Shown here one piece after another: positions 47,765-56,476 of a stretch of 64,000 nucleotides of DNA. The DNA lies in the IMG/VR virus record IMGVR_UViG_3300006916_000041, positions 62,001 through 126,000 of that record; one strand, given 5' to 3'. Below the pieces are notes generated by a model that did no database searches, had not been told where the DNA came from, and saw only the letters and a list, made by a program, of their open reading frames with translations. A program made the position numbers and the translations under genes. This DNA comes from a virus. The stretch's first letter is position 1; each line of letters starts with the position of its first letter.

Positions 47765-48163
47765 ATGTTTGACCAAACAGTAAAATTTGAAGATGTTGAC
47801 ACTGATACACTGTGCATTGAACACTTTGATGATATGCAACAAGAACTAGGCATGTCAACTGTTTGGAGCATGTGGGATGGCGGCACTATGTCCGCAGACC
47901 ATGCTATCTTTACTCCCAAGCATCACCGAGTTGTTTATGAATTTGTGCGTGATGACGCTACTTCAGAAGAGATTTACGCAGACCTAGAAGATGGCGGTAA
48001 ACGCTCAATGGCGCAAGTTAGTTCTTTTGCAGTAGACGGAACAGTTAAAAGTTTATGGGCGGCTGCTGAAAGCTGCATCAAACAAAGCGGAACACATCAT
48101 CAGTTCATTGAAGATTTTGAAGTCAATGAAGATGGAACACTAGAATTGATCACCGGCTCTTAA
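47765..48163 (+). CDS. Conserved-looking early phage protein, unknown
   Basis: 132 residues: acidic (VKFEDVDTDTLCIEHFDDMQ), WSMWDGGTM, KHHRVVYEFVRDD, FIEDFEVNEDG. Monocistronic with its own strong host-type promoter and CGGAG site, so an early takeover function is plausible. Not recognised. Confidence 0.65.
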   Translation: MFDQTVKFEDVDTDTLCIEHFDDMQQELGMSTVWSMWDGGTMSADHAIFTPKHHRVVYEFVRDDATSEEIYADLEDGGKRSMAQVSSFAVDGTVKSLWAAAESCIKQSGTHHQFIEDFEVNEDGTLELITGS

Positions 48164-48167
48164 AAGG

Positions 48168-48195
48168 TTGACACAGACTTTTAAGATGCTACAAT
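48168..48195 (+). promoter_or_regulatory. Host sigma-70-type promoter
   Basis: TTGACA (48168-48173), 16-bp spacer, TACAAT (48190-48195), drives the MoxR-like gene. Confidence 0.75.
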
Positions 48196-48232
48196 ATTAG
48201 TATAGTTAGAAACAAACCCAGGAGTATTAACT

Positions 48233-49330
48233 ATGTCTATGGAAACACAAACCCGTACAGTTACACTAAAAGAGCTTAAAAAGTATGCAATGCATAACTT
48301 TAAAAAGCAACGTCCAATGTTTGTTTGGGGTCCTCCCGGCATTGGCAAATCTGAGACTTTTGAGCAGATCAAAGTCAGCTATGAAGAAAAAGGTCTTCGT
48401 GCTAAATTGATCGATGCTCGTTTGGCACTGTGGGATCCTACAGATCTCAAAGGCTATCCTTACTTTGATCAGGAAGCAAACCGCATGCGTTTTAGTGTGC
48501 CAGATGAATTGCCCACCGAAGATGATGCCAAAGAATATGATATTATTATCCTGTTCTTAGACGAACTCAACGGTGCGGCACCTGCTACACAGGCTGCGGC
48601 ATATCAGTTGATTCTCAACCGTGCAATTGGCAAGTACAAGCTACCAGACAATGTTGTGATTGCGGCAGCTGGTAACCGAGACACTGACAAAGGTGTTACC
48701 TATCGCATGCCCAAGCCGTTAGCAAACCGCTTCCTACACTACGAAGTGCGTGTTGATTTTGACACTTGGTTTGACTGGGCTGTTAAAAACAACATTCACC
48801 CAGACGTAGTAGGTTACTTGCAAACCTTTAAAAATCACCTTTACAACTTTGATGCTGGCAGCAACGAGCGTTCGTTTGCTACACCACGCAGTTGGACCTT
48901 TGTGTCAGAAACACTGGATGATGTTGATGACTTTACCGAAGAGGAAATCACTGACATGGTGTCAGCTGGTATCGGTGAAGGACTTGCGCTACAGTTTAAA
49001 GCACACCGCGAAGTTAGTGGTCAGTTGCCTAACCCAACAGACATTTTGGATGGTAAGGTAAAAGACCTTAAAACAGACAACATCAGTGCAAAATATTCAT
49101 TGACCACTGCACTGTGCTATGAACTTAAAACTGCTTTCGACAACGACGACAAGGGCAATGAAAAGTTTGATAACTTCCTTGAGTTTATGCAAAACAACTT
49201 CGAAAGCGAAATGGTTGTGATGGGTGCTACAGTTGCTCTTAGCAAATATGGTATCCGTCCAAAGTTCAATCAACTTAAAAACTACAAGCCATTCATTCAA
49301 CAGTATGGCAAGTTGATTGAGCAAGCATAG
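48233..49330 (+). CDS. MoxR-family AAA+ ATPase
   Basis: 365 residues. Walker A GPPGIGKSE (33-41), Walker B IILFLDELNGA, sensor 1 AAAGNRDTDKG and arginine finger region KPLANRFLHYE. CAGGAG site, own host-type promoter. MoxR ATPases act as chaperone-like machines with VWA-domain partners to activate or remodel target complexes; the next gene is such a partner. Target in infection unknown. Confidence 0.92.
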   Translation: MSMETQTRTVTLKELKKYAMHNFKKQRPMFVWGPPGIGKSETFEQIKVSYEEKGLRAKLIDARLALWDPTDLKGYPYFDQEANRMRFSVPDELPTEDDAKEYDIIILFLDELNGAAPATQAAAYQLILNRAIGKYKLPDNVVIAAAGNRDTDKGVTYRMPKPLANRFLHYEVRVDFDTWFDWAVKNNIHPDVVGYLQTFKNHLYNFDAGSNERSFATPRSWTFVSETLDDVDDFTEEEITDMVSAGIGEGLALQFKAHREVSGQLPNPTDILDGKVKDLKTDNISAKYSLTTALCYELKTAFDNDDKGNEKFDNFLEFMQNNFESEMVVMGATVALSKYGIRPKFNQLKNYKPFIQQYGKLIEQA

Positions 49331-49348
49331 GCAACTATGCTCCTGGGA

Positions 49349-49377
49349 GATAATAGGGCTGTAATGGCCCTATTATC
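49349..49377 (+). terminator. Strong hairpin after the MoxR gene
   Basis: Perfect 11-bp stem GATAATAGGGC/GCCCTATTATC with a 7-base loop; no long T tract (ATTT), so terminator or stabilising element between MoxR and VWA genes. Confidence 0.55.
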
Positions 49378-49387
49378 ATTTAAAAGG

Positions 49388-49415
49388 TTGACATCTAGGC
49401 AAGATATGTTACTAT
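49388..49415 (+). promoter_or_regulatory. Host sigma-70-type promoter
   Basis: TTGACA (49388-49393), 16-bp spacer, TACTAT (49410-49415), in front of the VWA/metallopeptidase-like gene. Confidence 0.75.
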
Positions 49416-49448
49416 ATAAGTATAGCAAAGAACACAGGAGTGATTCGC

Positions 49449-50708
49449 ATGTCAGAATTTGAAACCGCACACGATAAGCTAGTTGCCGCACGTATTAAGA
49501 TGCTGTTTAATCAGCCTTTCTTTGGTAACATTGCCTGTCGTTTGAAATTGGTAGATGCTACTGACGATGGTTGGTGTCCAACAGCCGCTACAGACGGTCG
49601 TCATTTTTACTACAATCGAGACTTTGTTGACACACTTAGCGTTGGTCAAACTGTGTTTCTTGTGGGACATGAAATCGGACACTGCATTTACGAACACTTC
49701 CTGCGTGTAAACGGCAGAGATAAACAGTACTGGAACATGGCAGGTGACTACAAAATCAACGGTATGTTAGTACGTGAAAAAATTGGTGAGATTATCGACC
49801 AAGTAAAAATTTGCTATGATGAAAAATACAATGACAACGAATGGTTCACTGAAAACGTATACGACGATTTGTACAACAATCAAGCACCTGTACAAGCTAC
49901 ACTAGATGTACACTTGGACATGGAAGGTGAAGGTGAAGGCGAAGATGACAAGCCTGGTGCAGGTGGCGACCAAGGCAAAGATGGTAACCAAAAAGGCAAA
50001 GGTAAAAAGCCTACCATTAGTAAAGATGATGCCAAAGCTATCTCAGACGAAATGAAAAATGCAATTATCCAAGCGGCACAAACTGCTGGTGCTGGCAATG
50101 TTCCTGCTGAAATTGCACGTATGATCAGGGAGCTAACTGAACCTAAAATGGATTGGCGTCAGTATGTTCGTGTTACACTTGAAAGCAATTTGAGCAGTGA
50201 CTTTACTTTTATGCGTCCTAATCGCAAAAGTCAGTTTAACAGTGTTGTTATTCCGGGCATGAAGAAAGATGAAAAAATTGACATTTGTATTGCACTGGAT
50301 GCTAGCGGATCTATCAGTCAACGAGACTGCACAGACTTCCTAAGTGAAGTACAAGGTATTATGGATCAGTTTGGCAGCTACAGAATTCGTATTTGGAGTT
50401 TTGATACTGCGGTGTATGCATACGATGAGTTCACTGACGACGACGGACGTAGCATTGAAGAGTATCAAATTGTTGGCGGAGGCGGCACAGACTTTATGTG
50501 CAACTGGCACTTTATGGAAGAACAAGGCATAGAGCCTGATCAGTTTATTATGTTTACAGATGGTTATCCTTGGGATAGTTGGGGAATGCCAGACTACTGT
50601 GATACATTGTTCTTGATCAAGTATCCTGAATTTTGTGGTAAGCCTGGGCCTGCACCTTTTGGACAAACCGTTTATTATAACGAACAAGAACAGAAACAAG
50701 CGGCATAA
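49449..50708 (+). CDS. VWA-domain protein with metallopeptidase-like N-terminus (DUF2201 type)
   Basis: 419 residues from ATG 49449. N-terminal half: VGHEIGHCIYEHF (74-86; H-E-x-x-H with a further His), as in the putative metallopeptidase domain paired with VWA in this family. Linker ~160-195 rich in Gly, Lys, Asp. VWA-like half: DICIALDASGSIS (MIDAS D-x-S-x-S, here DASGS), WSFDTAVYAYDE, GGGGTDF (MIDAS Thr), FTDGYPWDS. Partner of the MoxR ATPase upstream. Confidence 0.88.
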   Translation: MSEFETAHDKLVAARIKMLFNQPFFGNIACRLKLVDATDDGWCPTAATDGRHFYYNRDFVDTLSVGQTVFLVGHEIGHCIYEHFLRVNGRDKQYWNMAGDYKINGMLVREKIGEIIDQVKICYDEKYNDNEWFTENVYDDLYNNQAPVQATLDVHLDMEGEGEGEDDKPGAGGDQGKDGNQKGKGKKPTISKDDAKAISDEMKNAIIQAAQTAGAGNVPAEIARMIRELTEPKMDWRQYVRVTLESNLSSDFTFMRPNRKSQFNSVVIPGMKKDEKIDICIALDASGSISQRDCTDFLSEVQGIMDQFGSYRIRIWSFDTAVYAYDEFTDDDGRSIEEYQIVGGGGTDFMCNWHFMEEQGIEPDQFIMFTDGYPWDSWGMPDYCDTLFLIKYPEFCGKPGPAPFGQTVYYNEQEQKQAA

Positions 50709-50712
50709 GTAA

Positions 50713-50994
50713 ATGCGTATAGTTGAACAAAAAAATAGTTTAAGCGAGGAGGATCTCGAATGGTTACGAGGAACTCCCACAATACAAAAAATGTTAAAAC
50801 AAAGACTAATAGTTGAGTTTGACACACCACCAGACATTGAAACAATAGATTTTAGTGGCACTAGAGGTTTTTATCTTATTAAAAACTTAGGTCACAAAAT
50901 CTATCAATTTTGGTTTGAAGAGTCAAGAGACTATGAGGATTTTAGAGCCAATATATTGGCTTACAAGTTAAGTAGTACCAAAATCAAAGAATGA
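50713..50994 (+). CDS. Small phage protein, unknown
   Basis: 93 residues (MRIVEQKNSLSEEDLEWLRG; GFYLIKNLGHKIYQFWFEE). Starts five bases after the VWA gene. Unknown. Confidence 0.6.
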   Translation: MRIVEQKNSLSEEDLEWLRGTPTIQKMLKQRLIVEFDTPPDIETIDFSGTRGFYLIKNLGHKIYQFWFEESRDYEDFRANILAYKLSSTKIKE

Positions 50995-51000
50995 TAAATA
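50993..51000 (+). promoter_or_regulatory. Late promoter box GATAAATA
   Basis: GATAAATA over the previous stop, 35 bases before ATG 51036 with AGGAG site. Confidence 0.6.
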
Positions 51001-51035
51001 ACTGCGTATATAATTCGTTACAATAGGAGTTTATA

Positions 51036-51296
51036 ATGAGCGAAGAAAATAATATTGAAGCAACTGCAACAGAAGCACCAGAAGCAAATGAACCCGTAGC
51101 ACTAGGCGTAGCTGACCTACAAAATGCGGCACAAATTATCGATGCGGCTGTAACTAGAGGTGCTTTCAAAGCTAGTGAAGCTGCCGGCGTTGGCGCTGTC
51201 TACAATAAAATTGTAGCTTTTGTACAACAAGTAGCTGAACAACAAGCCGCACAACAAGCCGCGGCAAACGAAACTGAAGCTGCCGCTTCAGAGTAA
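51036..51296 (+). CDS. Ala/Glu-rich late protein (86 aa)
   Basis: Low-complexity Ala/Glu/Gln ends (NNIEATATEAPEANEPV; QQAAQQAAANETEAAASE) around a helical core (VADLQNAAQIIDAAVTRGAF). Known pattern among marine T4-like phage hypotheticals. Late promoter. Confidence 0.6.
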   Translation: MSEENNIEATATEAPEANEPVALGVADLQNAAQIIDAAVTRGAFKASEAAGVGAVYNKIVAFVQQVAEQQAAQQAAANETEAAASE

Positions 51297-51307
51297 GGAG
51301 AAATCCA

Positions 51308-51949
51308 ATGGCAAATCTAAAACATATAGGACAAGTAGCTAATACTGGTCTAAAATGTATTGTGGTCTTTAGAGAGATCTATGACGAAAATGGTAATGTA
51401 ACAGATCCTAATCATTGTTTGATTGTGGAAACAGAACGTTTACCTGACATGGAGCATGACGATATAGTACGTGTTGTTGAAAGTGATTCTGGACAAAGTG
51501 CAAAACAATTTTATGAGATTGCACACCGTAGCATGTTTAGTGATGGCATCAACATGCTCACTAAACTACACACCAGGGGTTATTTAAAAAAGTACCCAAC
51601 AGATCAAATTTTAATGACTCCCAATAGCAGTACCGCAGTTAAACTAAGCGAAGTTAACGAAGTTATTCGTAAACAATCAACTGGCATGAGCGAGCAAGAC
51701 ATTCAAAACAGCATGGTCGATGACACTGACAGCGCACCTAGAAGTGCAACTACCAGTCGTCAAGCGCCTCCTCCGCCACAAACAGATTCAGGAGTAATGG
51801 ACGATACAACTATTGCACAAAATATGTTGGCACAAGCAGAAACATATGAAGCAGAAGTTAAACGCCTTCGAGAAGAAGCATATAGCATGGCGCCTGACTT
51901 GAAACCCAAGCGGGGCCGTAAAAAGGCTACTGCTGATGCCAATACATAA
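51308..51949 (+). CDS. Conserved marine-phage structural-type protein
   Basis: 213 residues, AAGGAG site. MANLKHIGQVANTGLKCIVV, DPNHCLIVETERLPDMEHDD, VVESDSGQSAKQFYE, DQILMTPNSSTAVKLSE; then Pro/Ser-rich linker and KPKRGRKK basic end. I recall homologues of the first ~130 residues in most marine T4-like phages, usually called virion-associated or hypothetical. Confidence 0.7.
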   Translation: MANLKHIGQVANTGLKCIVVFREIYDENGNVTDPNHCLIVETERLPDMEHDDIVRVVESDSGQSAKQFYEIAHRSMFSDGINMLTKLHTRGYLKKYPTDQILMTPNSSTAVKLSEVNEVIRKQSTGMSEQDIQNSMVDDTDSAPRSATTSRQAPPPPQTDSGVMDDTTIAQNMLAQAETYEAEVKRLREEAYSMAPDLKPKRGRKKATADANT

Positions 51950-52247
51950 GCGTGACAGAAACTTTCAAAAAATTGTAAGTGAATTAGAAATCAAAAGCGT
52001 ACCAACTGAGTTTGTTCAACAGCTCACGTTGGTATGTGAAAACGGAGATCGAATCACGTTTGAAGATGAGACTATACAAACTTTCCAAGACGAAAAAGAT
52101 TTTGTATCAGCTATGATTAAACTAGTAGAAGACAATGACGACTTACAAAGCAATATTGTAGATGTAGAAATTATTATCAATTACAAAAAACTAGAAGAAA
52201 ACATTGGTAATTTAACCAAACAGTTATTGGATGCAAAATCAAAATGA
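51936..52247 (+). CDS. Small phage protein, unknown
   Basis: 103 residues, charged, helical (FVQQLTLVCENGDRITFEDE; KLEENIGNLTKQLLDAK). Overlaps neighbours; precedes DHFR. Unknown. Confidence 0.6.
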   Translation: MPIHKRDRNFQKIVSELEIKSVPTEFVQQLTLVCENGDRITFEDETIQTFQDEKDFVSAMIKLVEDNDDLQSNIVDVEIIINYKKLEENIGNLTKQLLDAKSK

Positions 52248-52723
52248 TCAGAGCTATACTAGCGTGTGACGAAGATTGGGGAATAGGCAAGGATAACAAT
52301 CTTCCTTGGCCACATAATCCAGCAGATCTTCGCTGGTTTAAAGAAAACACCACAGGTGGTGTTATTGCTATGGGCAAGTCTACATGGGATAGTTTACCTA
52401 TCAAACCATTGCCCAATCGTAATAACATAGTTGTAACCAGCAGTACTGATGATTATAACGGCGGCGGCTATCATTATGTAAAATTTGATACTGCTAAAAC
52501 AGAACTTGTTAACATGAACAAACTTCAAGACGTTTGGATTATCGGCGGCGCACAACTTGTTAACGGACTGTTATCTATCATTGATGAGATATGGTTAAGT
52601 CGTATTCCAGGGACATACGACTGTGACGTATTCCTCCCACGTAGCATTATTGAAACAACTTATAGCTTGTACAGTAGTGAACGTGAAGGAGACTTATGGA
52701 TCGACAAGTGGAGACAAATATGA
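52244..52723 (+). CDS. folA: Dihydrofolate reductase
   Basis: 159 residues. IRAILACDEDWGIGKDNNLP (given as 20), LRWFKENTTGGVIAMGKSTW, NIVVTSS and VWIIGGAQLVNGLL are DHFR motifs; the catalytic acidic residue is D in the ADLRWFK helix. Regenerates tetrahydrofolate for thymidylate synthase, two genes downstream. Confidence 0.93.
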   Translation: MIRAILACDEDWGIGKDNNLPWPHNPADLRWFKENTTGGVIAMGKSTWDSLPIKPLPNRNNIVVTSSTDDYNGGGYHYVKFDTAKTELVNMNKLQDVWIIGGAQLVNGLLSIIDEIWLSRIPGTYDCDVFLPRSIIETTYSLYSSEREGDLWIDKWRQI

Positions 52724-53151
52724 AAATATTAATATTTGGACTACCAGGCAGTGGTAAAACTACACTAGCAAAACCTTTTTCAGAACTTATAGGCGGTGTA
52801 CACTTAAATGCTGATGCTGTAAGAAAACAATATGATGATTGGGACTTTACACCAACAGGACGCATACGACAAGCCCAACGTATGCGTCATTTAGCAGATG
52901 GAGTAGTAATGGCTGGAAAAATAGCAGTAGCAGATTTTGTTGCACCTACTGACGCTGCACGAGCGGAATTTGACCCCGATTTTACTGTTTGGATGGACAC
53001 AATCAATGAAGGTCGTTTTGAAGATACAAATAAAATGTTCGAACGTCCTTATAATGCATATATTGATTATCATGTAAGCAAATGGTTTGATGATACTCAT
53101 GCACAATTACTACCTGTTGTGCAAACTTGGATGGAGCGTAATAATGTTTGA
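52720..53151 (+). CDS. APS-kinase-like P-loop kinase
   Basis: 143 residues from ATG 52720 (overlaps DHFR stop). P-loop FGLPGSGKTTLAK (5-17), HLNADAVRKQYDDWDF and RIRQAQRMRHLADG match adenylylsulfate kinases (CysC), as does VADFVAPTDAARAEF. Possibly phosphorylates APS to PAPS, the donor for the sulfotransferase-like proteins of the 54-60 kb island (inference); other phage polynucleotide-type roles cannot be excluded. Confidence 0.75.
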   Translation: MKILIFGLPGSGKTTLAKPFSELIGGVHLNADAVRKQYDDWDFTPTGRIRQAQRMRHLADGVVMAGKIAVADFVAPTDAARAEFDPDFTVWMDTINEGRFEDTNKMFERPYNAYIDYHVSKWFDDTHAQLLPVVQTWMERNNV

Positions 53152-53554
53152 TTGGAAAAAGCCTACTGCACAAATGCTCGGACGTTGGCAACCTTGGCAT
53201 GATGGTCATACAGAATTATTTAAAAAAGCACTAGCAGAAACTGGACAAGTTTGTATCATGGTACGTGATGTGGGAGGCATTATTGGCGAAGATGCTGGTG
53301 CCGGACGTACAGTAACACAAGACGATAATCCATTCGAATGGAAGCAAGTTAGACAAAACATTATTGCAGGACTAAACAAAGCAGGGTATTTGATTGGTAT
53401 AGATTACGAAATTATGAAAGTACCAAACATTGTTGATATTAGTTATGGACGTGGTGTTGGATACACATTTACTGAACATGATCTTGGAGAAGCAATTCAC
53501 AACATCAGTGCTACAAAAATTAGAGCAAAGATGAGAGAGGAAGGCGAACTTTGA
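53144..53554 (+). CDS. Nucleotidyltransferase, HxGH superfamily
   Basis: 136 residues from ATG 53144. GRWQPWHDGHTELFKKAL (H-x-G-H, 18-21 region) and NISATKIRAKM (ISxTKIR motif) are those of NMN/pantetheine adenylyltransferases and ATP sulfurylase. Given the adjacent APS-kinase-like gene it may be the other half of a sulfate-activating pair, or an NAD-type enzyme. Substrate not deducible. Confidence 0.75.
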   Translation: MFDWKKPTAQMLGRWQPWHDGHTELFKKALAETGQVCIMVRDVGGIIGEDAGAGRTVTQDDNPFEWKQVRQNIIAGLNKAGYLIGIDYEIMKVPNIVDISYGRGVGYTFTEHDLGEAIHNISATKIRAKMREEGEL

Positions 53555-54405
53555 AGCAGTATTTAGATGCACTTAAACATATCCTAGATAATGGAGAACA
53601 AGTAAGTGATCGTACTGGAGTAGGTACAAAGAGCGTGTTTGGATATCAAATGCGCTTTGATTTACAAGAAGGTTTTCCTGCTGTTACAACAAAACGACTT
53701 GCATGGAAGAGTGTAGTAGGAGAACTGTTATGGTTCTTAGAAGGTAGCAGTGACGAACGCAGACTTGCTGAAATTACATTTGAAAAGCCCCGACGTGAAC
53801 TAATTGATAAGAAAACTATCTGGACTGCTAATGCCGATAAACAAGGTATAGACTTGGGTTATCGTAACGACGACTTGGTTAAAGAACTTGGCCCTGTGTA
53901 TGGAGTACAGTGGAGAGACTTTGGTGGTGTTGATCAAATCAAGTGGCTCATAAACGAAATTAAAAATAATCCAGACAGTAGACGCATTATACTAAGTGCA
54001 TGGAATCCAACTCAAGTTGACAAAATGGCACTTCCTCCTTGTCATACTATGGCACAGTTTAGAGTGACAAATAGTCGTTTAAGTTGTCAACTATACCAGC
54101 GTAGTGCTGACATGTTCTTGGGCGTCCCATTTAACATTGCAAGTTACAGTTTGCTCACAGTTATACTAGCACACATATGTGATTTAGAACCGGGAGACTT
54201 TGTATGGACAGGCGGAGATTGTCACATATACAACAATCATACGGAACAAGTAAAACAACAGATTGCTCGTAAACCCGACAAGTTGCCAGGTCTAGCAGTG
54301 CCACTGTTTCATGATTTAGAAACACTGCTAACATGCAAACCAAGTGAGTTTATTCTGGTAGAATACAACCCACAACCCAGTATTAAGGCACCAATGGCAG
54401 TATAA
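53551..54405 (+). CDS. thyA: Thymidylate synthase
   Basis: 284 residues, TTG start (GGAAGGCGAACTTTG). Folate-dependent ThyA: DRTGVGTKSVFGYQMRFDL (19), ELLWFLEGSSD, GPVYGVQWRDFGG, LPPCHTMAQF (catalytic Cys), SCQLYQRSADMFLGVPFNIA (20) and GDCHIYNNH. Converts dUMP to dTMP. Ends inside a 15-bp hairpin. Confidence 0.96.
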   Translation: MKQYLDALKHILDNGEQVSDRTGVGTKSVFGYQMRFDLQEGFPAVTTKRLAWKSVVGELLWFLEGSSDERRLAEITFEKPRRELIDKKTIWTANADKQGIDLGYRNDDLVKELGPVYGVQWRDFGGVDQIKWLINEIKNNPDSRRIILSAWNPTQVDKMALPPCHTMAQFRVTNSRLSCQLYQRSADMFLGVPFNIASYSLLTVILAHICDLEPGDFVWTGGDCHIYNNHTEQVKQQIARKPDKLPGLAVPLFHDLETLLTCKPSEFILVEYNPQPSIKAPMAV

Positions 54406-54427
54406 CAAGTACGTTATACTGCCATTG
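54392..54427. terminator. 15-bp hairpin between convergent genes
   Basis: Perfect arms 54392-54406 and 54413-54427 with a 6-base loop, overlapping the thyA 3' end; AT-rich sequence follows on both sides. Probably a bidirectional terminator between thyA and the minus-strand island. Confidence 0.65.
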
Positions 54428-54459
54428 TAATTATAATATATTTACTCTAATAAACGAAA

Positions 54460-54723
54460 TCAGATAGTTTCTTTTAAAACATCACTGGTGGTAAAATTTA
54501 ATGCTGGTCCTGCTTCTTTTTCTGCTTTCAATGTAGCATGATCAGCTTCACTTGCAAAAATTTTTACGCAACGCACACTAGTAGGACTTGCTAGAGTAAT
54601 AGATCCACTAGTAACCAATGGATTAGTTGTTCCGCAATTTCCGTGTTCTGCCTTCCACTCGTTTACACTAGCATATGTATTACCACTAGTTGTTGTAAGT
54701 ATATTAGTTACTCTATATGCCAT
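54460..54723 (-). CDS. Small late virion-like protein
   Basis: 87 residues from the ATG at 54723 (AGGAG site). Thr/Ser-rich beta texture (MAYRVTNILTTTSGNTYASV, SITLASPTSVRCVKIFASEAD). Has its own late box at 54756-54763 on the minus strand, like the small structural genes of 4-8 kb. A precursor-peptide role for the neighbouring radical SAM enzymes is conceivable but less likely. Confidence 0.6.
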   Translation of the reverse strand: MAYRVTNILTTTSGNTYASVNEWKAEHGNCGTTNPLVTSGSITLASPTSVRCVKIFASEADHATLKAEKEAGPALNFTTSDVLKETI

Positions 54724-54755
54724 GTTGTTTTCTCCTGTCACATAATTTATAAGTG

Positions 54756-54763
54756 TATTTATT
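54756..54763 (-). promoter_or_regulatory. Late promoter box AATAAATA (minus strand)
   Basis: Reads AATAAATA on the minus strand, 32 bases before the ATG at 54723; overlaps the 3' end of the QueC-like gene. Confidence 0.6.
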
Positions 54764-55361
54764 AATAAAATCCAAATGCCCAGTATTTTTCTTTACACCA
54801 CCAGCATGTTTTACAAGGTCTAGGCGCTGTTAAACTTTCACAGCTTACTGTTAAATCTGACAGTTCTTGCAACTGATGTTGTTTATATAGTTCAGCAACA
54901 TAACGTTTATCCTGGTTTATAAATGGCTGATAATGATAAATTCCGTTACGGCTCACACTGCGCCATTCTCTTGTAACATCTCTGGTTTCATCACGTCCTT
55001 CTGTTTGTAACTCTGGAGGATTTGTTGTCATACCACTTAGTATTCCAGTAACATTATATTTTTCTACCAATTCTTTTGTTTGTTTTGCTCTTCCGCCTGC
55101 TTTTGCTGTTTCCCTGTCAGGAAGAAATCCTATACGATGCTCTATAATACGATTTGGAAAATTACTATCCAAATATTTTTTTATTTTTTCGACATTGTCT
55201 AAATTATAATTTTGCATATGAGCGAAACAAATAGTACTCAGTACTATTTTACATTCTGGTTTATAATTCATTACTAAAAATGTAAGTAATGCACTATCTA
55301 ATCCGCCACTTAGTGTACTCAAATAAACACCTTCGTTTGGAATTAGGTCAATTTTTTCCAT
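54762..55361 (-). CDS. QueC-like PP-loop ATPase
   Basis: 199 residues. PP-loop LSGGLDSALLTF (17-28), GILSGMTTNPPE and a four-Cys zinc site at the C-terminus (C174, C183, C186, C189; CKTCWWCKEK). The layout is that of QueC (7-cyano-7-deazaguanine synthase), though residues 80-160 (DRETAKAGGRAKQTKELVEK) are unusual. Either a second QueC or an ATP-pyrophosphatase of the island's own pathway. Confidence 0.65.
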   Translation of the reverse strand: MEKIDLIPNEGVYLSTLSGGLDSALLTFLVMNYKPECKIVLSTICFAHMQNYNLDNVEKIKKYLDSNFPNRIIEHRIGFLPDRETAKAGGRAKQTKELVEKYNVTGILSGMTTNPPELQTEGRDETRDVTREWRSVSRNGIYHYQPFINQDKRYVAELYKQHQLQELSDLTVSCESLTAPRPCKTCWWCKEKYWAFGFY

Positions 55362-56476
55362 AATTCTTCTCTACTATTTTTGTTTAGTTCAGAGCAAATT
55401 TTATCCATAGTAGCACCATTAAATGAAGTAACACAATGGTCACTACCATACCCAGCAATGTCAGGATTATATTCTGCTATTGTATTGAAAAAATCTAGTG
55501 CGCCTCGATAACTTTGTTGACTGCTTCTGAGGATATTAGCTGGTAGTCGTTTTAAAGCACCGTTCCACCAAAAAGCACCTTTGCCTGTTAAGTCTAAACC
55601 AGCAAGGGTGTTGCGTAACATTTGATTATCGCCAAAATTACACACATTATAAGTATGTTGACACTGTTGATATCTGTGCCAATGTTCTGACCATTTATCA
55701 CCAAAAGTATCTTGTACATGTTGCCAAACATTTTTAGTTGCAGGACTAAAACTACGAAGTTTATGTATTCCGTTATATACTTCTAATAGTTCAAACTTCT
55801 CATACAAATGATCTATCCAAGCATAAAAATTGTTTCCATCCCAATTTTCGATTGTGTACTTTCTTACTCGTAAACTCATAGGACTTACATCCAAGTGATG
55901 CACATTGGTATTGTTGTCAAACGAGCTTAAATTTAACACATAATTTATATAGAATCCACTGCTCACAGTCATTACAAAATCTAGATGTTCGTGTGTTGGT
56001 TTTGGCCTGGGTATTTCATTATGAATTACGTAAGATATATTGCTATTTGCAACAACTGAATTCATAACGCTAGTATGAGTTGCCGAAAAACTATCATCAG
56101 TGCTTGGGTCTACACACGGAAAAGACACAGGCATTTCTAGTTTCCAGTCACTTTCTCCACGAGAATTATACACAGTCACATTATCATGAAGTTTAACTAC
56201 ACCAACGTTTGTACTTAAAACTTTTGTTCTTAAATTGCCTTCCCAATTTGCAGACCAACGATTATAATCAAAAATAACACCAGGCTTTAACTGTACTGTA
56301 ACTTCGTATTTGCTTAAATCCACTTTTGATATATCGTCTGTAATGATAAATTCATGTCCTCGGTCTTGTTCAAATCTATCAGCCATACAATAATCGTAAT
56401 TTAATTGTGTATAGTTTTTGGCTACTTGATATCTCCAAGTATCAGTACCATTGTCTAATAATACTATTGCTATCAT
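55343..56476 (-). CDS. Unknown island protein (377 aa)
   Basis: Soluble, Asn/His/Tyr-rich; starts MIAIVLLDNGTDTWRYQVAK. No nucleotide loop or metal signature found; C-terminal half contains FWWNGALKRLPANILRSSQQ. Overlaps the QueC-like gene downstream and the sulfotransferase-like gene upstream, so part of the same transcription unit. Not recognised. Confidence 0.6.
   Translation of the reverse strand: MIAIVLLDNGTDTWRYQVAKNYTQLNYDYCMADRFEQDRGHEFIITDDISKVDLSKYEVTVQLKPGVIFDYNRWSANWEGNLRTKVLSTNVGVVKLHDNVTVYNSRGESDWKLEMPVSFPCVDPSTDDSFSATHTSVMNSVVANSNISYVIHNEIPRPKPTHEHLDFVMTVSSGFYINYVLNLSSFDNNTNVHHLDVSPMSLRVRKYTIENWDGNNFYAWIDHLYEKFELLEVYNGIHKLRSFSPATKNVWQHVQDTFGDKWSEHWHRYQQCQHTYNVCNFGDNQMLRNTLAGLDLTGKGAFWWNGALKRLPANILRSSQQSYRGALDFFNTIAEYNPDIAGYGSDHCVTSFNGATMDKICSELNKNSREELWKKLT

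Noticed and set aside
50340-50861. 173-codon minus-strand frame
   Set aside because: Antisense to the VWA MIDAS region, no start signal, shadow composition.
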